From: Aureococcus anophagefferens
Taxonomy: Eukaryota; Sar; Pelagophyceae; Pelagomonadales; Pelagomonadaceae
Assembly (NCBI RefSeq): GCF_000186865.1
Contig: NW_008705563.1
Location: 2,770,003-2,834,002, forward strand
Direction: 5' to 3'
Length of the DNA stretch: 64,000 nt
The notes under the pieces are model-generated. The model was not told the origin of the DNA. It was given only the letters and a program-made list of their open reading frames with translations, and ran no database searches. Shown here one piece after another: positions 1-9,027 of this stretch. The position numbers were made by a program, and so were the translations under genes. How positions within the stretch are numbered: the first letter of the stretch is position 1; every line of letters starts with the position of its first letter.

Positions 1-1216
1 TCGGCAGGCGCTCAAGCGCGGCGCGGGGCCCGGCGCGCTCGCGAAGCGCGCGGCGGTCCTCGCCGAGGCGCGGCCCGCCGCGGCGCTCGCGGACGTCGCC
101 GCCGCCTGCGGCGCGGGCGCCTGCGACGGCGCGGCCGCGGCGGCGCTCCTCGACGGGCTCGACGCGGCCGACGCGGCCGCGGCCGCCGCCGCGCGCGCGC
201 TCCTCGGCCTCGACGACGACGTCCTCGACGACGGCGCGCGGCGCCGCGCCGCGGCCCTCGTCGCGGCCCACGGCGGCGACGACGCGGCGGCCGCCGCGCG
301 CGTCGCCGGCGCGCTCTCGCGCGACGCGGCCGCCGCGTGCGCCGTCTGGCGGCGCCTCGGCGAGCTCGCGCTCCGCGACGCCGACGAGGCCGCGGCGCGC
401 GTCGCGCGCGCGGCGGCGCACGGCCACCGCTGCCTGCCGCCGCGGGACGCGGCCCTCGAGGCCGTCTTCCGCGAGATCGCCGAGGTCCTCGCGGACGAAG
501 GCGACGCCGACGGCGCGCGCGCGGCCCTCGCCGCCGCCGACGAGCTCCGCGCCGAAAAGGAAGCCGCGGAGGCGGAGGCCGCGGCGGCCGCCGAGGCCGA
601 GGCGCTCGCCTTCGCCGAGGCCGAGGCCGAGGCCGAGGCGCTCGCCGCCGCGGAGGCGGCCGAGGCCGAGGCGCTGGCCGCGGCCGAGGCCGAGGCGCTG
701 GCCGCGGCCGAGGCCGCGGCGCTGGCCGCGGCCGAGGCCGAGGCGCTGGCCGCGGCCGAGGCCGCGGCGCTGGCCGCGGAGGCCTCGACGAGCGTCGCCG
801 ACGCGCCCCTCGACGACGCGGCGCCCGAGGAAGCGGCGATCTTCGAGTTCCACCCGGAGGCCGCCGCCGCGGACGACGAGGACGCGGCGCTCGCGGCCCT
901 CGCGGCCGACGACGGCGGCGCCGCCGCCGACGAGGCCGACGACGACGACGACGCCGCGACGGACGACCTCATCGCCGAGGCGCTGCGCAAGCTCGCGGGC
1001 CTCCCGGCGGACGAGGCCGCCGCCTCGCCGGAGGCGCCGGAGGCGCCGGAGGCCGCCGCGGCGCCGGTCGAGGCGGCTCGCGCGGCGGCCGCCGCGCCGG
1101 GCCCGGAGGGCCTCGTCGCGTCCGAGGAGACCGTCGCGGAGCTGCGGCGGACGCTGCCACCGCCGCGGTGGATGCTGCCCCACCGCAAGCGGCCGCCCCC
1201 GAGCGACGCCGACTAA
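1..1216 (+). CDS. Ala-rich coiled-coil protein, 3' part (start outside window)
   Basis: The reading frame is open from base 2 to a TAA at 1214-1216, so about 404 C-terminal residues are visible and the start lies upstream of the window. It starts with Ala/Asp-rich helical sequence, passes through Ala/Glu heptad-like repeats (units close to LAAAEAEA, encoded by near-identical 24-bp DNA repeats at about 600-780), and ends in an acidic region and a short basic tail (RKRPPPSDAD). The composition suggests a long helical or coiled-coil segment. I recognise no catalytic domain. The gene converges on the sulfotransferase, with only 14 bp between the stops. Frame choice rests on protein-like composition (FEFHPEAAA, LIAEALRKLAGLP) and the clean stop; neighbouring frames are Arg-rich shadows. 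Confidence 0.7.
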   Translation, partial: RQALKRGAGPGALAKRAAVLAEARPAAALADVAAACGAGACDGAAAAALLDGLDAADAAAAAAARALLGLDDDVLDDGARRRAAALVAAHGGDDAAAAARVAGALSRDAAAACAVWRRLGELALRDADEAAARVARAAAHGHRCLPPRDAALEAVFREIAEVLADEGDADGARAALAAADELRAEKEAAEAEAAAAAEAEALAFAEAEAEAEALAAAEAAEAEALAAAEAEALAAAEAAALAAAEAEALAAAEAAALAAEASTSVADAPLDDAAPEEAAIFEFHPEAAAADDEDAALAALAADDGGAAADEADDDDDAATDDLIAEALRKLAGLPADEAAASPEAPEAPEAAAAPVEAARAAAAAPGPEGLVASEETVAELRRTLPPPRWMLPHRKRPPPSDAD

Positions 1217-1230
1217 AAAACAGCGCCGCG

Positions 1231-2268
1231 TTACGCCGCGAGGAACGGGAACGCCGGCGCGCGCCCCGCGCAGACGTCCGCCCCCAGGTGCGCGCGGCAC
1301 CGCGCGTCGTGGATGGCGACGGCCGCGCCGTAGACGGCGTACTCCCACGCGAGCGTCGCGTTCGCGGCCTGGAGGGCGGCCATGCCGACGCGGGCGCGCA
1401 CGGCCGCCGTGCTGTGGGGCGCCGGGTTCTCGTGGCGCTTGAGCTCCGCGGCCCAGAAGTCGCCGCCGGCGGCCGGCAGGAGCGCCGCGAGCTGCGCGTA
1501 GAAGAGCGCGTACCGCTCCGTCAGCCCGACGATCGCGAAGGTCTCGTCGAGGGCCCTCGTCGCCCGCGCCGCCGCGGCGCGCGCGACGTCGGCGGAGATG
1601 GGCCCGTGGAAGCTGTTCTTCGGGCCCGGCGCGCCGACGCGCTTGAGCACGTTGTCGTAGATGGGCTCGCTCGCGGCCTTCTTCAGGAGGCTCGCGGCGA
1701 CGTCGGCGGCGGCGGCCGTCAGCTCCATCTTCTTGTACTTGGCGTTGCCCGTGTAGAGCAGCGCGGAGATGCGGAGGTTCAGCGGGTCGCGCAGGCAGGT
1801 CACGTAGATCGTCGGCCGGGGCGTCTGGAAGGTGTTGTACCAGACGTGGCCCGCGACGACGTCGAGGCTCGACCCGATGGGCTGGGGCCGCCCGTTGCGC
1901 GTGCAGAGCTTGCTGGAGCCGCCGCGGCGCCGCCGCTTGCCCGCGAGGCCCCGCGCGAGCGTCCGGCCGAACGCCGCGAGCGTGAGCCGCCGCCGCCGGC
2001 AGCCGCCCGCGGCGGCGAAGGCGCAGGCCGCGTGCGCGCCGCGCCGCCGCGCGCACCAGGCCTTGAGCGTCGCGCGCGTCGTGGAACCGGCGCTCTTGAA
2101 GATGTGGACGAAGACGAGCATGGGCGGAGGCTGCCCGGCGGTGCCGTTGCAGAGCGCCGGCGCCGCGGCCCAGGCCCGCTTCTGCGTGAGCGGGCCGCCG
2201 CCGCTCATGGCGCTCGCGCCGCGGAGCAAAGCTACACACGCGATGGCGAGCGCGAACGAGCAGCCCAT
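1231..2268 (-). CDS. Secreted/Golgi sulfotransferase-like protein
   Basis: 345 residues from ATG 2268. I chose this start because it begins a signal-anchor-like segment (MGCSFALAIACVALLRGASA); the frame extends further upstream, but only into the neighbouring divergent gene. LVFVHIFKSAGSTTR at about residue 51 matches the 5'-phosphosulfate-binding loop of PAPS-dependent sulfotransferases, which normally has hydrophobic-HxxKxGGT/S. CLRDPLNLRISALLY at about 165 matches the 3'-phosphate-binding RDPxxRxxS element. Family knowledge predicts transfer of sulfate from PAPS to a carbohydrate in the Golgi or outside the cell; the substrate cannot be read. It is divergent from the glycosidase at 2342, with a 73-bp gap, so a polysaccharide-modifying role for both is possible but is inference. 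Confidence 0.72.
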   Translation of the reverse strand: MGCSFALAIACVALLRGASAMSGGGPLTQKRAWAAAPALCNGTAGQPPPMLVFVHIFKSAGSTTRATLKAWCARRRGAHAACAFAAAGGCRRRRLTLAAFGRTLARGLAGKRRRRGGSSKLCTRNGRPQPIGSSLDVVAGHVWYNTFQTPRPTIYVTCLRDPLNLRISALLYTGNAKYKKMELTAAAADVAASLLKKAASEPIYDNVLKRVGAPGPKNSFHGPISADVARAAAARATRALDETFAIVGLTERYALFYAQLAALLPAAGGDFWAAELKRHENPAPHSTAAVRARVGMAALQAANATLAWEYAVYGAAVAIHDARCRAHLGADVCAGRAPAFPFLAA

Positions 2269-2341
2269 CGATCGCAAAAAAGGCGGGTGCTTGAAGTCGT
2301 GGAATTGTCGTGGTGCCGCTTCGCAAATTGCCACAGAGAGC
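2269..2341. promoter_or_regulatory. 73-bp divergent upstream region
   Basis: This interval separates the start codons of the sulfotransferase and the glycosidase and must hold both promoters unless transcription starts inside a gene. It contains AAATTGCCACAG at 2325-2336. Close variants of that string occur upstream of several other genes in the window. No TATA box is evident. Confidence 0.35.
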
Positions 2342-4729
2342 ATGACCATCATGCGACAGTGCGCCGCGGCGCTGCTCGTCGCCCTCGCCGCCGCCGAGCG
2401 CAGCGACATCCCGAGCGTGCGGACGCTGGGCGCGCAATGGGAGGTCATGCCCCTGCGCGCCATGCCGCTGATCGTCAATTTTGTCGGCGGCGTCAACCTC
2501 CAGCGCAGCGTCGTCGGCCTCGGCCCGCTGACGCTGGCGCCCTACCTCGGTAACTTCGTCAACTCGACGTTCCGCGTCGGCGGCGAGGCGGTCGTCGCGG
2601 AGGACACGGGCTGGGCCTGGTGCGAGGGGACGCGCCGCGGCCGGACGCGCGCGGGCGCAACCGTCGAGAACGCCGTGCGCGCGCCCTTCGCGGCGCACGG
2701 CGTGCTCCAGACCTGGGACGTCGAGGCCGCTGGGTCCAACGTGTCCGTCGACGCGTGGCTCGACGGGCCGCTCTTCCGGCGCTGCGACCTCGGCGCGGCG
2801 TCGTCGGAGTGCGGCTGGAACGAGGCGCTACCCATCAACCGGAGCGAGTTTAAGCGGTCCGTCGTCGGCGGCGTCGCCCTGTCGGAGGATTCGCTGTCGC
2901 CGGCCGTCGCCGCGACGGCGGTCTTCGCCGAGGGCGGCTCGTCGTCCGTCGCCGTCGACGGCGACGGCTTCCGCCTCGTCGCCGGCGGCGGCGCGCGGCT
3001 CCGGCTCTTCTCGGCGACGGCCGTCGCGGCGACGGCGGCCGAGGCGCGCCTCCTGCTCGCGGGCCTCGCGCGCGACCGCGCCGCGTTCCGCGCGTCCTGG
3101 GACGCCGCGTGCGACGACTGGGACGCGCGGTGGCGCGGCGCCTTCGACGGGGGCTTTTTCGGCGGCAATCTCCCGGCGCTGGCCACGTCGGAGCCGGCGC
3201 TCGACCGCCTCTACCACTGGGCCGCCCTGAGCCTCGTCGCGCTCGACCGCGTGGACTACGCGGCGAAGGACGAGTTCGTCATCAGCGAGGGCCCGTCGAA
3301 CGCGTACGACGGCGACGCGAACATGGGCGGCAGCGGCCAGTTCCTCTGGGACCTGTCCTTTTCGCCCGTGTCCCTGACGCTCCTCGCGCCGGCGTCGACG
3401 CGGCGCCTCGTCGACTTCGTCGTCGCGAACTCGCGGCTCGACGCGACGCCCGTCGCCATCCCGCAGACCTGGGACGCCTACGACCTCGCGCCGCCGGGCA
3501 ACGCGACCTACTGCTTCGACTACGCGGCCGCGTTCTTCCTCGTGTCGCAGTACGCGACCTACGCCGGCGACGTCGACTTTCTGACGACGAACGCGACGGG
3601 CGGCGGCGCGACGCCGCTGCAGTACCTCAAAGCCGTCGCCTGGGCCTGGACGGCCTTCGACGAGAGCGCCGCGTCGCCCTACCTCCGCGACTACGGCAGC
3701 GACAAGCGCCTCTTCCTCGAGGCCGTGCCGACGTACCGCGACGTCGTCCCCGCGCTGCAACTTTCGAACGCGGGCATGCTGCTGAGCTACGCGCGCTTGC
3801 TGGAGACGCTCGACCTCGGGAGCGACCCCGCGGAGATCGCCGACGCGCGGGGCAACGCCTCGGCCATCGTCGACGCGGCCCTGCGCCACCAGTACGTGGC
3901 CGGCGAGGGCTTCTGGCGCTGCCTCGACGTCAACGGCTCCGCCGTCGAGGTGCGGTCGCTCGCGGACTTCGTCTACGCCGCCTTCGGCGTCGGCCTCGTC
4001 GGCGGCGACGCGGCGCGCTTGTTCCCGGAGGCCGTGCGCCGGGAGATGGCCGACTTTTTCTTCCGCGAGCTCGCGACGGACGGCTGGGCGCGCGCGCTGT
4101 CGCTCGAAGACGCCGTCATGCGAAACGTCGACGCGAAAGACCCGTCGACGACGCAGAAGCTCGCGTTCCGCCCGGACTGGACGGGCACGGGCGCCTACGG
4201 GGGCCTGCCCGGCTTCGCCGTCGACGCGCTGGCGGACCTCACGCAGGCCCTCGACGCGCCGCTAGCGCTCCTCCGGAACCTCACCAAGGCCGCGACGGCG
4301 ACGATGCCCGCGCAGGGCGTCGCGGTGACGACGCCGCCCTACGTCGCCGCGTTCCTCGACGGCGGCAGCGGCGAGCCCAACGGCGGCAAGCCCGTGCCTC
4401 AGGGGCCCTACGCGCCCGCGTGGCCCGAGTGGTTCGACGGCGAGGAGGCCTGGGAGCCGCCGTTCTGGCCCAACACGGAGCGCGCGCTGTCGAGCCCGCC
4501 GGCGTCCATCGCCGACGCCTTCGTGCGGTCCGTGTTTGGCTGGCGGCCCGACTGGGCGTTTTTGAAGGCGGGCGTCGACGCGGCGGCCGCCATCGACGGC
4601 GCGCTCTTCCTGCCGCGCGCGCCGCGCCGCGGCTTTTCCGGCACGCTCCGCGCCATCCGCACGCCCTTCGGGCCCATCGATATCACGGCCTCGGAGGCGG
4701 GGCTCGCCTGGGCGTTTTCTGAGGCGTAG
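2342..4729 (+). CDS. Secreted six-hairpin glycosidase-like protein
   Basis: 795 residues from ATG 2342; a second ATG at 2351 is equally possible. The N-terminus (MTIMRQCAAALLVALAAAERS) is a signal peptide. There are N-glycosylation sequons such as NST, NVS and NAT. The middle has GQFLWDLSFSP at about residue 340, then many short helix-like segments (YHWAALSLVALDRV, YCFDYAAAFFLVSQYA, AVAWAWTAFDE). This resembles the alpha/alpha six-barrel glycosidases (GH15/37/63-type), where the W-D motif lines the sugar site. A role in hydrolysing extracellular or vacuolar oligosaccharide is inferred; the exact GH family is not certain. The gene is intronless and converges on the exostosin gene. Confidence 0.6.
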   Translation: MTIMRQCAAALLVALAAAERSDIPSVRTLGAQWEVMPLRAMPLIVNFVGGVNLQRSVVGLGPLTLAPYLGNFVNSTFRVGGEAVVAEDTGWAWCEGTRRGRTRAGATVENAVRAPFAAHGVLQTWDVEAAGSNVSVDAWLDGPLFRRCDLGAASSECGWNEALPINRSEFKRSVVGGVALSEDSLSPAVAATAVFAEGGSSSVAVDGDGFRLVAGGGARLRLFSATAVAATAAEARLLLAGLARDRAAFRASWDAACDDWDARWRGAFDGGFFGGNLPALATSEPALDRLYHWAALSLVALDRVDYAAKDEFVISEGPSNAYDGDANMGGSGQFLWDLSFSPVSLTLLAPASTRRLVDFVVANSRLDATPVAIPQTWDAYDLAPPGNATYCFDYAAAFFLVSQYATYAGDVDFLTTNATGGGATPLQYLKAVAWAWTAFDESAASPYLRDYGSDKRLFLEAVPTYRDVVPALQLSNAGMLLSYARLLETLDLGSDPAEIADARGNASAIVDAALRHQYVAGEGFWRCLDVNGSAVEVRSLADFVYAAFGVGLVGGDAARLFPEAVRREMADFFFRELATDGWARALSLEDAVMRNVDAKDPSTTQKLAFRPDWTGTGAYGGLPGFAVDALADLTQALDAPLALLRNLTKAATATMPAQGVAVTTPPYVAAFLDGGSGEPNGGKPVPQGPYAPAWPEWFDGEEAWEPPFWPNTERALSSPPASIADAFVRSVFGWRPDWAFLKAGVDAAAAIDGALFLPRAPRRGFSGTLRAIRTPFGPIDITASEAGLAWAFSEA

Positions 4730-4872
4730 GGTGCGCTCGGCGCCTAGGTCTCGTCGCGCTGCCCGCATGCGGGACCGACACGTACGTGGGCGCGGCTGGA
4801 TGGCGAATCGAACGGACTCCGGAGGCTGGGAGGGAGAGGGTCCTTCGACGCGGACGATCGCGACGTGAAAAG

Positions 4873-6351
4873 TTACCGCACGACCACACACCCGCAGGCC
4901 ATCGGCGTGCGCGTGGAGCAGTTCCACGTCGTCCCGTGGAGCGAATAGGCGCACGACTCGCCGTCGTCCGCGCAGGCGTAGGCGACGTCCGCGCGCGCGG
5001 CGCGCGCGCGGCCGCGCGCGGGCGCGCCGTCCGCGGCGACGAGGGCCGCGACGACGCCCGGCCGGCCGTCGCGGCCCGCGTAGCGGTCGCCGCCGCGCGC
5101 GCGCGCGCGGGCCCGGCGCCACATCTCGAAGACCGCGAGCGGCAGCGCGCCGCCCGCGCCGCCCGCGTCGACGTGGAACGCGAACAGGTCCCGCACCTTG
5201 AGCAGGTTCGCGTGGAGCGCGGCGTGGTCCAGCTTCGCGAGCGCGTCGCGCAGGTTGCCCACGTCGTCGCGGCGGAGCGTCGCCGAGAACGCGGGCCAGT
5301 CGAGCACGTCCGCGAACGGCGGGCGGTACGCGGGCGAGAGGAAGGCGGGGACGCAGCCCGCGGCGATGGCCTCGGCGAGGCGCGGCGTCCAGGGCGCGAA
5401 GCCCTCGACGACGAGGCAGAACTTGGACGCGAAGAGCGCCTCCGCGTGCTCGGGCCGCGCCATCTTCTTCCGGACGTAGAGTTCGTCGCCAAAGGGCGGG
5501 ACCTTGCCCTTGTTCTCCCACCAGTCCGGCGCGTAGAGCGTCGAGAGCGCCCGGCGCAGGTCGTACTCCGGCGGGCTCACGCCGCCCTCCGCGTGCATCG
5601 CGAGCCACCGCCGGCTCGCGTTGCGCGCGCGCGCGGTCGCGGCCGCCGCGGCCCGTTCGTCGCCGCGGCGCCGGAGGAACGCCGGCGGCGGCAGGGCCAC
5701 GTCCATGGCGTTGTCGAAGCAGCGCACGCGGGGCGCCGTGTCCCGCGTCGGCGGCGCGCGCCACGCGTGCCGCTCCGAGTGCTCGCGGAAGAGCCACTCG
5801 CCCGTCGCTCGCTCGCCGGCGACGACGAGGAAGTGGTGGCGCAGCAGGCCCGGGTCCCGGAGCTGGCCCCCGTCGCAGCAGCGGCCCCGGTCCGTCATCG
5901 CCACGAACCAGAGGTCCGTCCGGTCGTTCCGCGGGTCGACGGCGGCGCGGCACCGGCTCAGGTCGCTCCGCGCGTGGGCCCGGGGCCGGAAGACGACGAG
6001 CGACGCGTTCGCTCGCTCGCCGGGCCGGGCGAACCAGGGGCTCGACGCGACCATGAGCGGCAGCGAGCTCTCGAGGCCCCACTTGCTGTCGAGGAGGTCG
6101 TGGTCCGCGGGCTTCCGCCACTGGCGGCTCGCCGCGGTGCCGAGGCGCTGGCCGCCCTCGACGCAGCCGAGCTCGAGGCCGATCCGGAAGCGCGACCCGG
6201 GCCCGCCGGACGCGAAGAAGGTCCGCAGCTGCGCGAGCACGCGCCCGCTCTTCAGCACGCTCGACGCCTTCGCCAGCGCCGCCGGCAGCGCCGCGTCGGC
6301 GCGCGCCGCGAGCGCCGCGGTCGCGAGCAGCCGCAGCGTCGCGGCGCGCAT
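4873..6351 (-). CDS. Exostosin-like (GT47) glycosyltransferase
   Basis: 492 residues from ATG 6351, which starts a hydrophobic leader (MRAATLRLLATAALAARADA) fitting a signal anchor for the Golgi. The C-terminal half has the exostosin signature: KFCLVVEGFAPWTPRLAEA, then GCVPAFLSPAYRPPFADVLDW, followed by a line rich in Leu that closes the GT-B fold. Exostosin-family enzymes transfer sugars from UDP-sugars to growing polysaccharide. A divergent N-terminal region has several cysteines (RCCDGG). The C-terminal tail is also Cys-rich (YACADDGESCAYS), unusual for the family and possibly disulfide-bonded in the lumen. The frame continues upstream to 6546, but no good start lies there. Confidence 0.72.
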   Translation of the reverse strand: MRAATLRLLATAALAARADAALPAALAKASSVLKSGRVLAQLRTFFASGGPGSRFRIGLELGCVEGGQRLGTAASRQWRKPADHDLLDSKWGLESSLPLMVASSPWFARPGERANASLVVFRPRAHARSDLSRCRAAVDPRNDRTDLWFVAMTDRGRCCDGGQLRDPGLLRHHFLVVAGERATGEWLFREHSERHAWRAPPTRDTAPRVRCFDNAMDVALPPPAFLRRRGDERAAAAATARARNASRRWLAMHAEGGVSPPEYDLRRALSTLYAPDWWENKGKVPPFGDELYVRKKMARPEHAEALFASKFCLVVEGFAPWTPRLAEAIAAGCVPAFLSPAYRPPFADVLDWPAFSATLRRDDVGNLRDALAKLDHAALHANLLKVRDLFAFHVDAGGAGGALPLAVFEMWRRARARARGGDRYAGRDGRPGVVAALVAADGAPARGRARAARADVAYACADDGESCAYSLHGTTWNCSTRTPMACGCVVVR

Positions 6352-6587
6352 GTTGGTGCCGCGCGTCGTTCGTCGTGTCCGTATGCGCGACGACGACGAC
6401 GCGTTAGAGGGGCAGCCCGCTAGGGCGCTGCGCGATGAGCCATCGCGATGGCCTTCAGGACCACCACCTTGCCTGCACCTTTGGTCGGCAGCGACAAGGT
6501 GTGGCTGCTTTTCAGCTCTCGTCGCGCTCGCACGCTCGGCCCGCACCGCTCGCGCCCGCGCCCGCGCCGCACGCCCTCGCCCGCGCC

Positions 6588-6975
6588 ATGTTCCTGAGCC
6601 GGACCCTGCCCCTGGCCCGCGCCGCGCCGGCGTGGGCGTCGTCCTTGACCGCGGCGCCGAAACGACGGATGGGCGGCCTGACGAACGTGAAGAAGAACTA
6701 CTGGGTCGAGGAGTGGAACGGCAAGCGCGAGATCACGGAGAAGACCTTCGAGCTCAACGGGAAGTCGCTCACGAAGATCTTCGCGCGCGGCCCGCGCCCG
6801 CGGCGGACGCGCCCGACGCGAACGCCCCCGAGCGCGCGCGCCGAGCGGCCCGACCCCCCCGCAGGTGTGGATCGTCCTCTTCCCCGTCTTCATCCACTCC
6901 GTCGTCAAGGACGAGCTCGACAACTCGCACAACAACTGCATCAACCCCGTCACGAAGAAGCCGGGCACCGCGTAG
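6588..6975 (+). CDS. Small mitochondrial-type single-pass protein, one intron
   Basis: Two exons, 6588-6782 and 6865-6975, give 101 residues. Exon 1 starts MFLSRTLPLARAAPAWASSL, a basic, Ser/Ala-rich presequence of mitochondrial type, followed by VKKNYWVEEWNGKREITEKTFE. Exon 2 reads VWIVLFPVFIHSVVKDELDN, one membrane segment followed by a polar tail ending KKPGTA. This layout fits an accessory subunit of a respiratory complex, but I cannot name it. The join is forced by frame: the CAG acceptor at 6862-6864 is phase 0 and the only workable donor in phase is GC at 6783. Confidence 0.6.
6783..6864 (+). other. 82-nt GC-AG intron
   Basis: It begins GCGCGCGGCC and ends CCCCCCGCAG. No GT lies between the two coding parts, so a GC donor is required. 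Phase 0. The last 12 bases are almost all pyrimidine. It is similar in size and start to the intron at 21556. Confidence 0.6.
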
Positions 6976-7178
6976 GAGGCCGTTTTTACGAAGGTGACTC
7001 TACGTGGGGTTGGGGAACACGGGGCGGGGGAGTGGGGGGGAAGCGCATCGCCATTCTTCGGAAGGGCCGTCGCCGCGACGGACGCCCTGGGCCTCGCGCT
7101 CGAGCTCTGGGCAGCTCGACAACCGGGGCGCGACGACGCACGCCGTTCCTCCGCGCGGCGTCGCGGGACGTCACAGTA
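6976..7178. other. Intergenic, convergent genes
   Basis: 203 bp between two convergent stops. It holds a G-rich stretch (about 7009-7040) and nothing I can identify as a gene or structured RNA. Confidence 0.5.
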
Positions 7179-8867
7179 CTAACAGAGGCCCTGCGCCTCG
7201 AGCATCTCGAGGACGCGGAACGCGGCGCCCGGGTCCTCGGGCTCCGGCGGCGGCGGCGCCTGCGGCGCCTGCGGCGGCGGCGCCGCCTGCCGCGGCGCCG
7301 GCGCGGCGTTGCGCCTCGCGAGCGCGCCCCCGAGGAGCGACGCGAGCGAGCCGCCCGCGGGCGCGGCCGCCGGCGGCTGCACGACCTCGTAGGCCGGCTC
7401 CGGCGGTCGATACGGCGGCTGCCACGGCGGCTGCGCGCCGCCGGGCGGCGGCGGGCCGGCGAACTGGCCGGCGCCGGCGCCGGCGCCGGGGCAGTCGCGC
7501 GCCTGGTGCCCGGGCTGGCCGCAGCGGTAGCAGGTCCCGCCGAACTGGCCGCCGCCGCCCTTGGGCGGCTGCGGGCAGTCGCGCGCCATGTGGCCGGGCA
7601 TGCCGCAGCGGTAGCAGTTGCCGCCGCCGCCGCCGAAGCCCGGGCCGCCCGGGCCGCCGGCGGCGGCCTGGGGGCAGTCGCGCGCCTGGTGGCCGCCCAT
7701 GCCGCAGCGGAAGCACTTGTCGCCGTTGGGGCACTCGCGCGCCTGGTGGCCCGGCTGGCCGCAGCGGAAGCAGTTGCCGCCCGGGGCGCCGCCGAAGCCG
7801 GCGCCGAAGCCCGGGCCGGGGCCGAAGCCCGGGCCGAAGCCCGGCGGCGGGCCGGGGCCGAAGCCCGGCGGCGCGCCGTAGCCCGGCGGCGGCGGGCCGC
7901 CGAAGCCCGGCCCGCCGGCGGCCCCGGGGCAGTCGCGGGCCTGGTGGCCGCCCATGCCGCAGCGGAAGCAGCGGTCGCCGTTCGGGCACTCGCGCGCCTG
8001 GTGGCCCGGCTGGCCGCAGCGGAAGCAGTTGCCGCCGGATCCGCCCGGCGCGCCGCCGCCGCGCTGCTGGGGGCAGTCGCGCGCGATGTGGCCCGGCATG
8101 CCGCAGCGGAAGCAGCCTCCGCCGTTCGCCGGTCGCCGCGACCGGTCGTCGTCGCCGCCGCGGCGCCGCTTCTTCGGGATGGCCGGCTCCGCCGCGGGCG
8201 GCGGCACAACGCCCTCGGCGGAGAAGCCGTTGGCCTCCGGTTCCTCGGCGTCGACGTCGACGACGTCCGCGGCGTCCGGCGCCGGCCGCTTCCGCGCGCG
8301 CCGGAGCTCGTCGCGCGCGGCCTCGCCGGGCCGGTAGTCGTCGTCGCTGCCGTCGCCGCCCTCGTCGTCGTCGACGGCGATGATCGCCGCCGTGCGCCGC
8401 CGCGCGAGCAGCGACTTGTCGAGTACGGGGAGCACGTCTTTTACGTGCGAGACGCACTTCATGACCTCGACGGTGATGAGCACGGACGCGCCCGGCCGGC
8501 AGCCCCGGCAGAAGGCCTTGGGGCAGCGCACGCACTTGACCGTCGACGCGCCCCGGCCCAGCGCCGCGCCGCACGCGCCGCACGCGTGGCCGCCGCAGTC
8601 GAAGGCGCCGTCGGCGGGCGCGCACCGCGAGCACGCCGCGCGCGCGCAGCCCGCCGTGAGGCACCGGTCCGCGCTCTCCTCGAGCTCGAACTCGCCGCAG
8701 AGCGCGCAGCGCACGACCTTGAGGGCGCAGCTCGGGCAGGTCCACCGCGCCGACGCGCCCGTCTCGCCGACGCAGTCCCGGTGGAACGTCGCGCCGCAGG
8801 GGCCGGCGCAGGCCACCGTCGCCTCGCCCTCGCAGGACACCTCGCACTCGCGGCACACGTTGTCCAT
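7179..8867 (-). CDS. PHD-finger protein with seven CCHC zinc knuckles
   Basis: 562 residues from ATG 8867. The first 130 residues have PHD/RING-like Cys-His pairs (CRECEVSCEGEATVAC, FHRDC, WTCPSCALKV, CALCGEFELEE, CVRCPKAFCRGC). An acidic linker with KKRRR follows. The second half has seven CCHC knuckles of the form C-[FY]-R-C-G-x-x-G-H-x-A-R-[DE]-C, spaced by Gly/Pro loops. The C-terminus is Pro/Ala-rich. Such knuckles bind single-stranded RNA or DNA (CNBP/GIS2 type), and PHD fingers read histone tails. The combination suggests a nuclear nucleic-acid-binding regulator. The knuckles are near-identical at DNA level, a sign of recent tandem expansion. It is divergent from the gene at 9028. Confidence 0.78.
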   Translation of the reverse strand: MDNVCRECEVSCEGEATVACAGPCGATFHRDCVGETGASARWTCPSCALKVVRCALCGEFELEESADRCLTAGCARAACSRCAPADGAFDCGGHACGACGAALGRGASTVKCVRCPKAFCRGCRPGASVLITVEVMKCVSHVKDVLPVLDKSLLARRRTAAIIAVDDDEGGDGSDDDYRPGEAARDELRRARKRPAPDAADVVDVDAEEPEANGFSAEGVVPPPAAEPAIPKKRRRGGDDDRSRRPANGGGCFRCGMPGHIARDCPQQRGGGAPGGSGGNCFRCGQPGHQARECPNGDRCFRCGMGGHQARDCPGAAGGPGFGGPPPPGYGAPPGFGPGPPPGFGPGFGPGPGFGAGFGGAPGGNCFRCGQPGHQARECPNGDKCFRCGMGGHQARDCPQAAAGGPGGPGFGGGGGNCYRCGMPGHMARDCPQPPKGGGGQFGGTCYRCGQPGHQARDCPGAGAGAGQFAGPPPPGGAQPPWQPPYRPPEPAYEVVQPPAAAPAGGSLASLLGGALARRNAAPAPRQAAPPPQAPQAPPPPEPEDPGAAFRVLEMLEAQGLC

Positions 8868-9027
8868 GGCGGCGGCGCCGCTTCGGCCCGCGGACCCGGC
8901 GGGGCGACGCGCAGGCGACACCTGAGTTTCGTCGTCGGCCGCGTCGAGCCTCGGGCGCGGCTCCGCGGGCTCACGCGATCGCGCGCGATCGCTCGACGCG
9001 ACCGCCGTGGCGAAACGCGTCGGCGCG

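Noticed and set aside
337..2553. Long Arg/Gly-rich plus frame across the first two genes
   Set aside because: It is a GC-driven shadow: Arg/Gly/Pro only, covering an Ala-rich gene in another frame and an antisense sulfotransferase.
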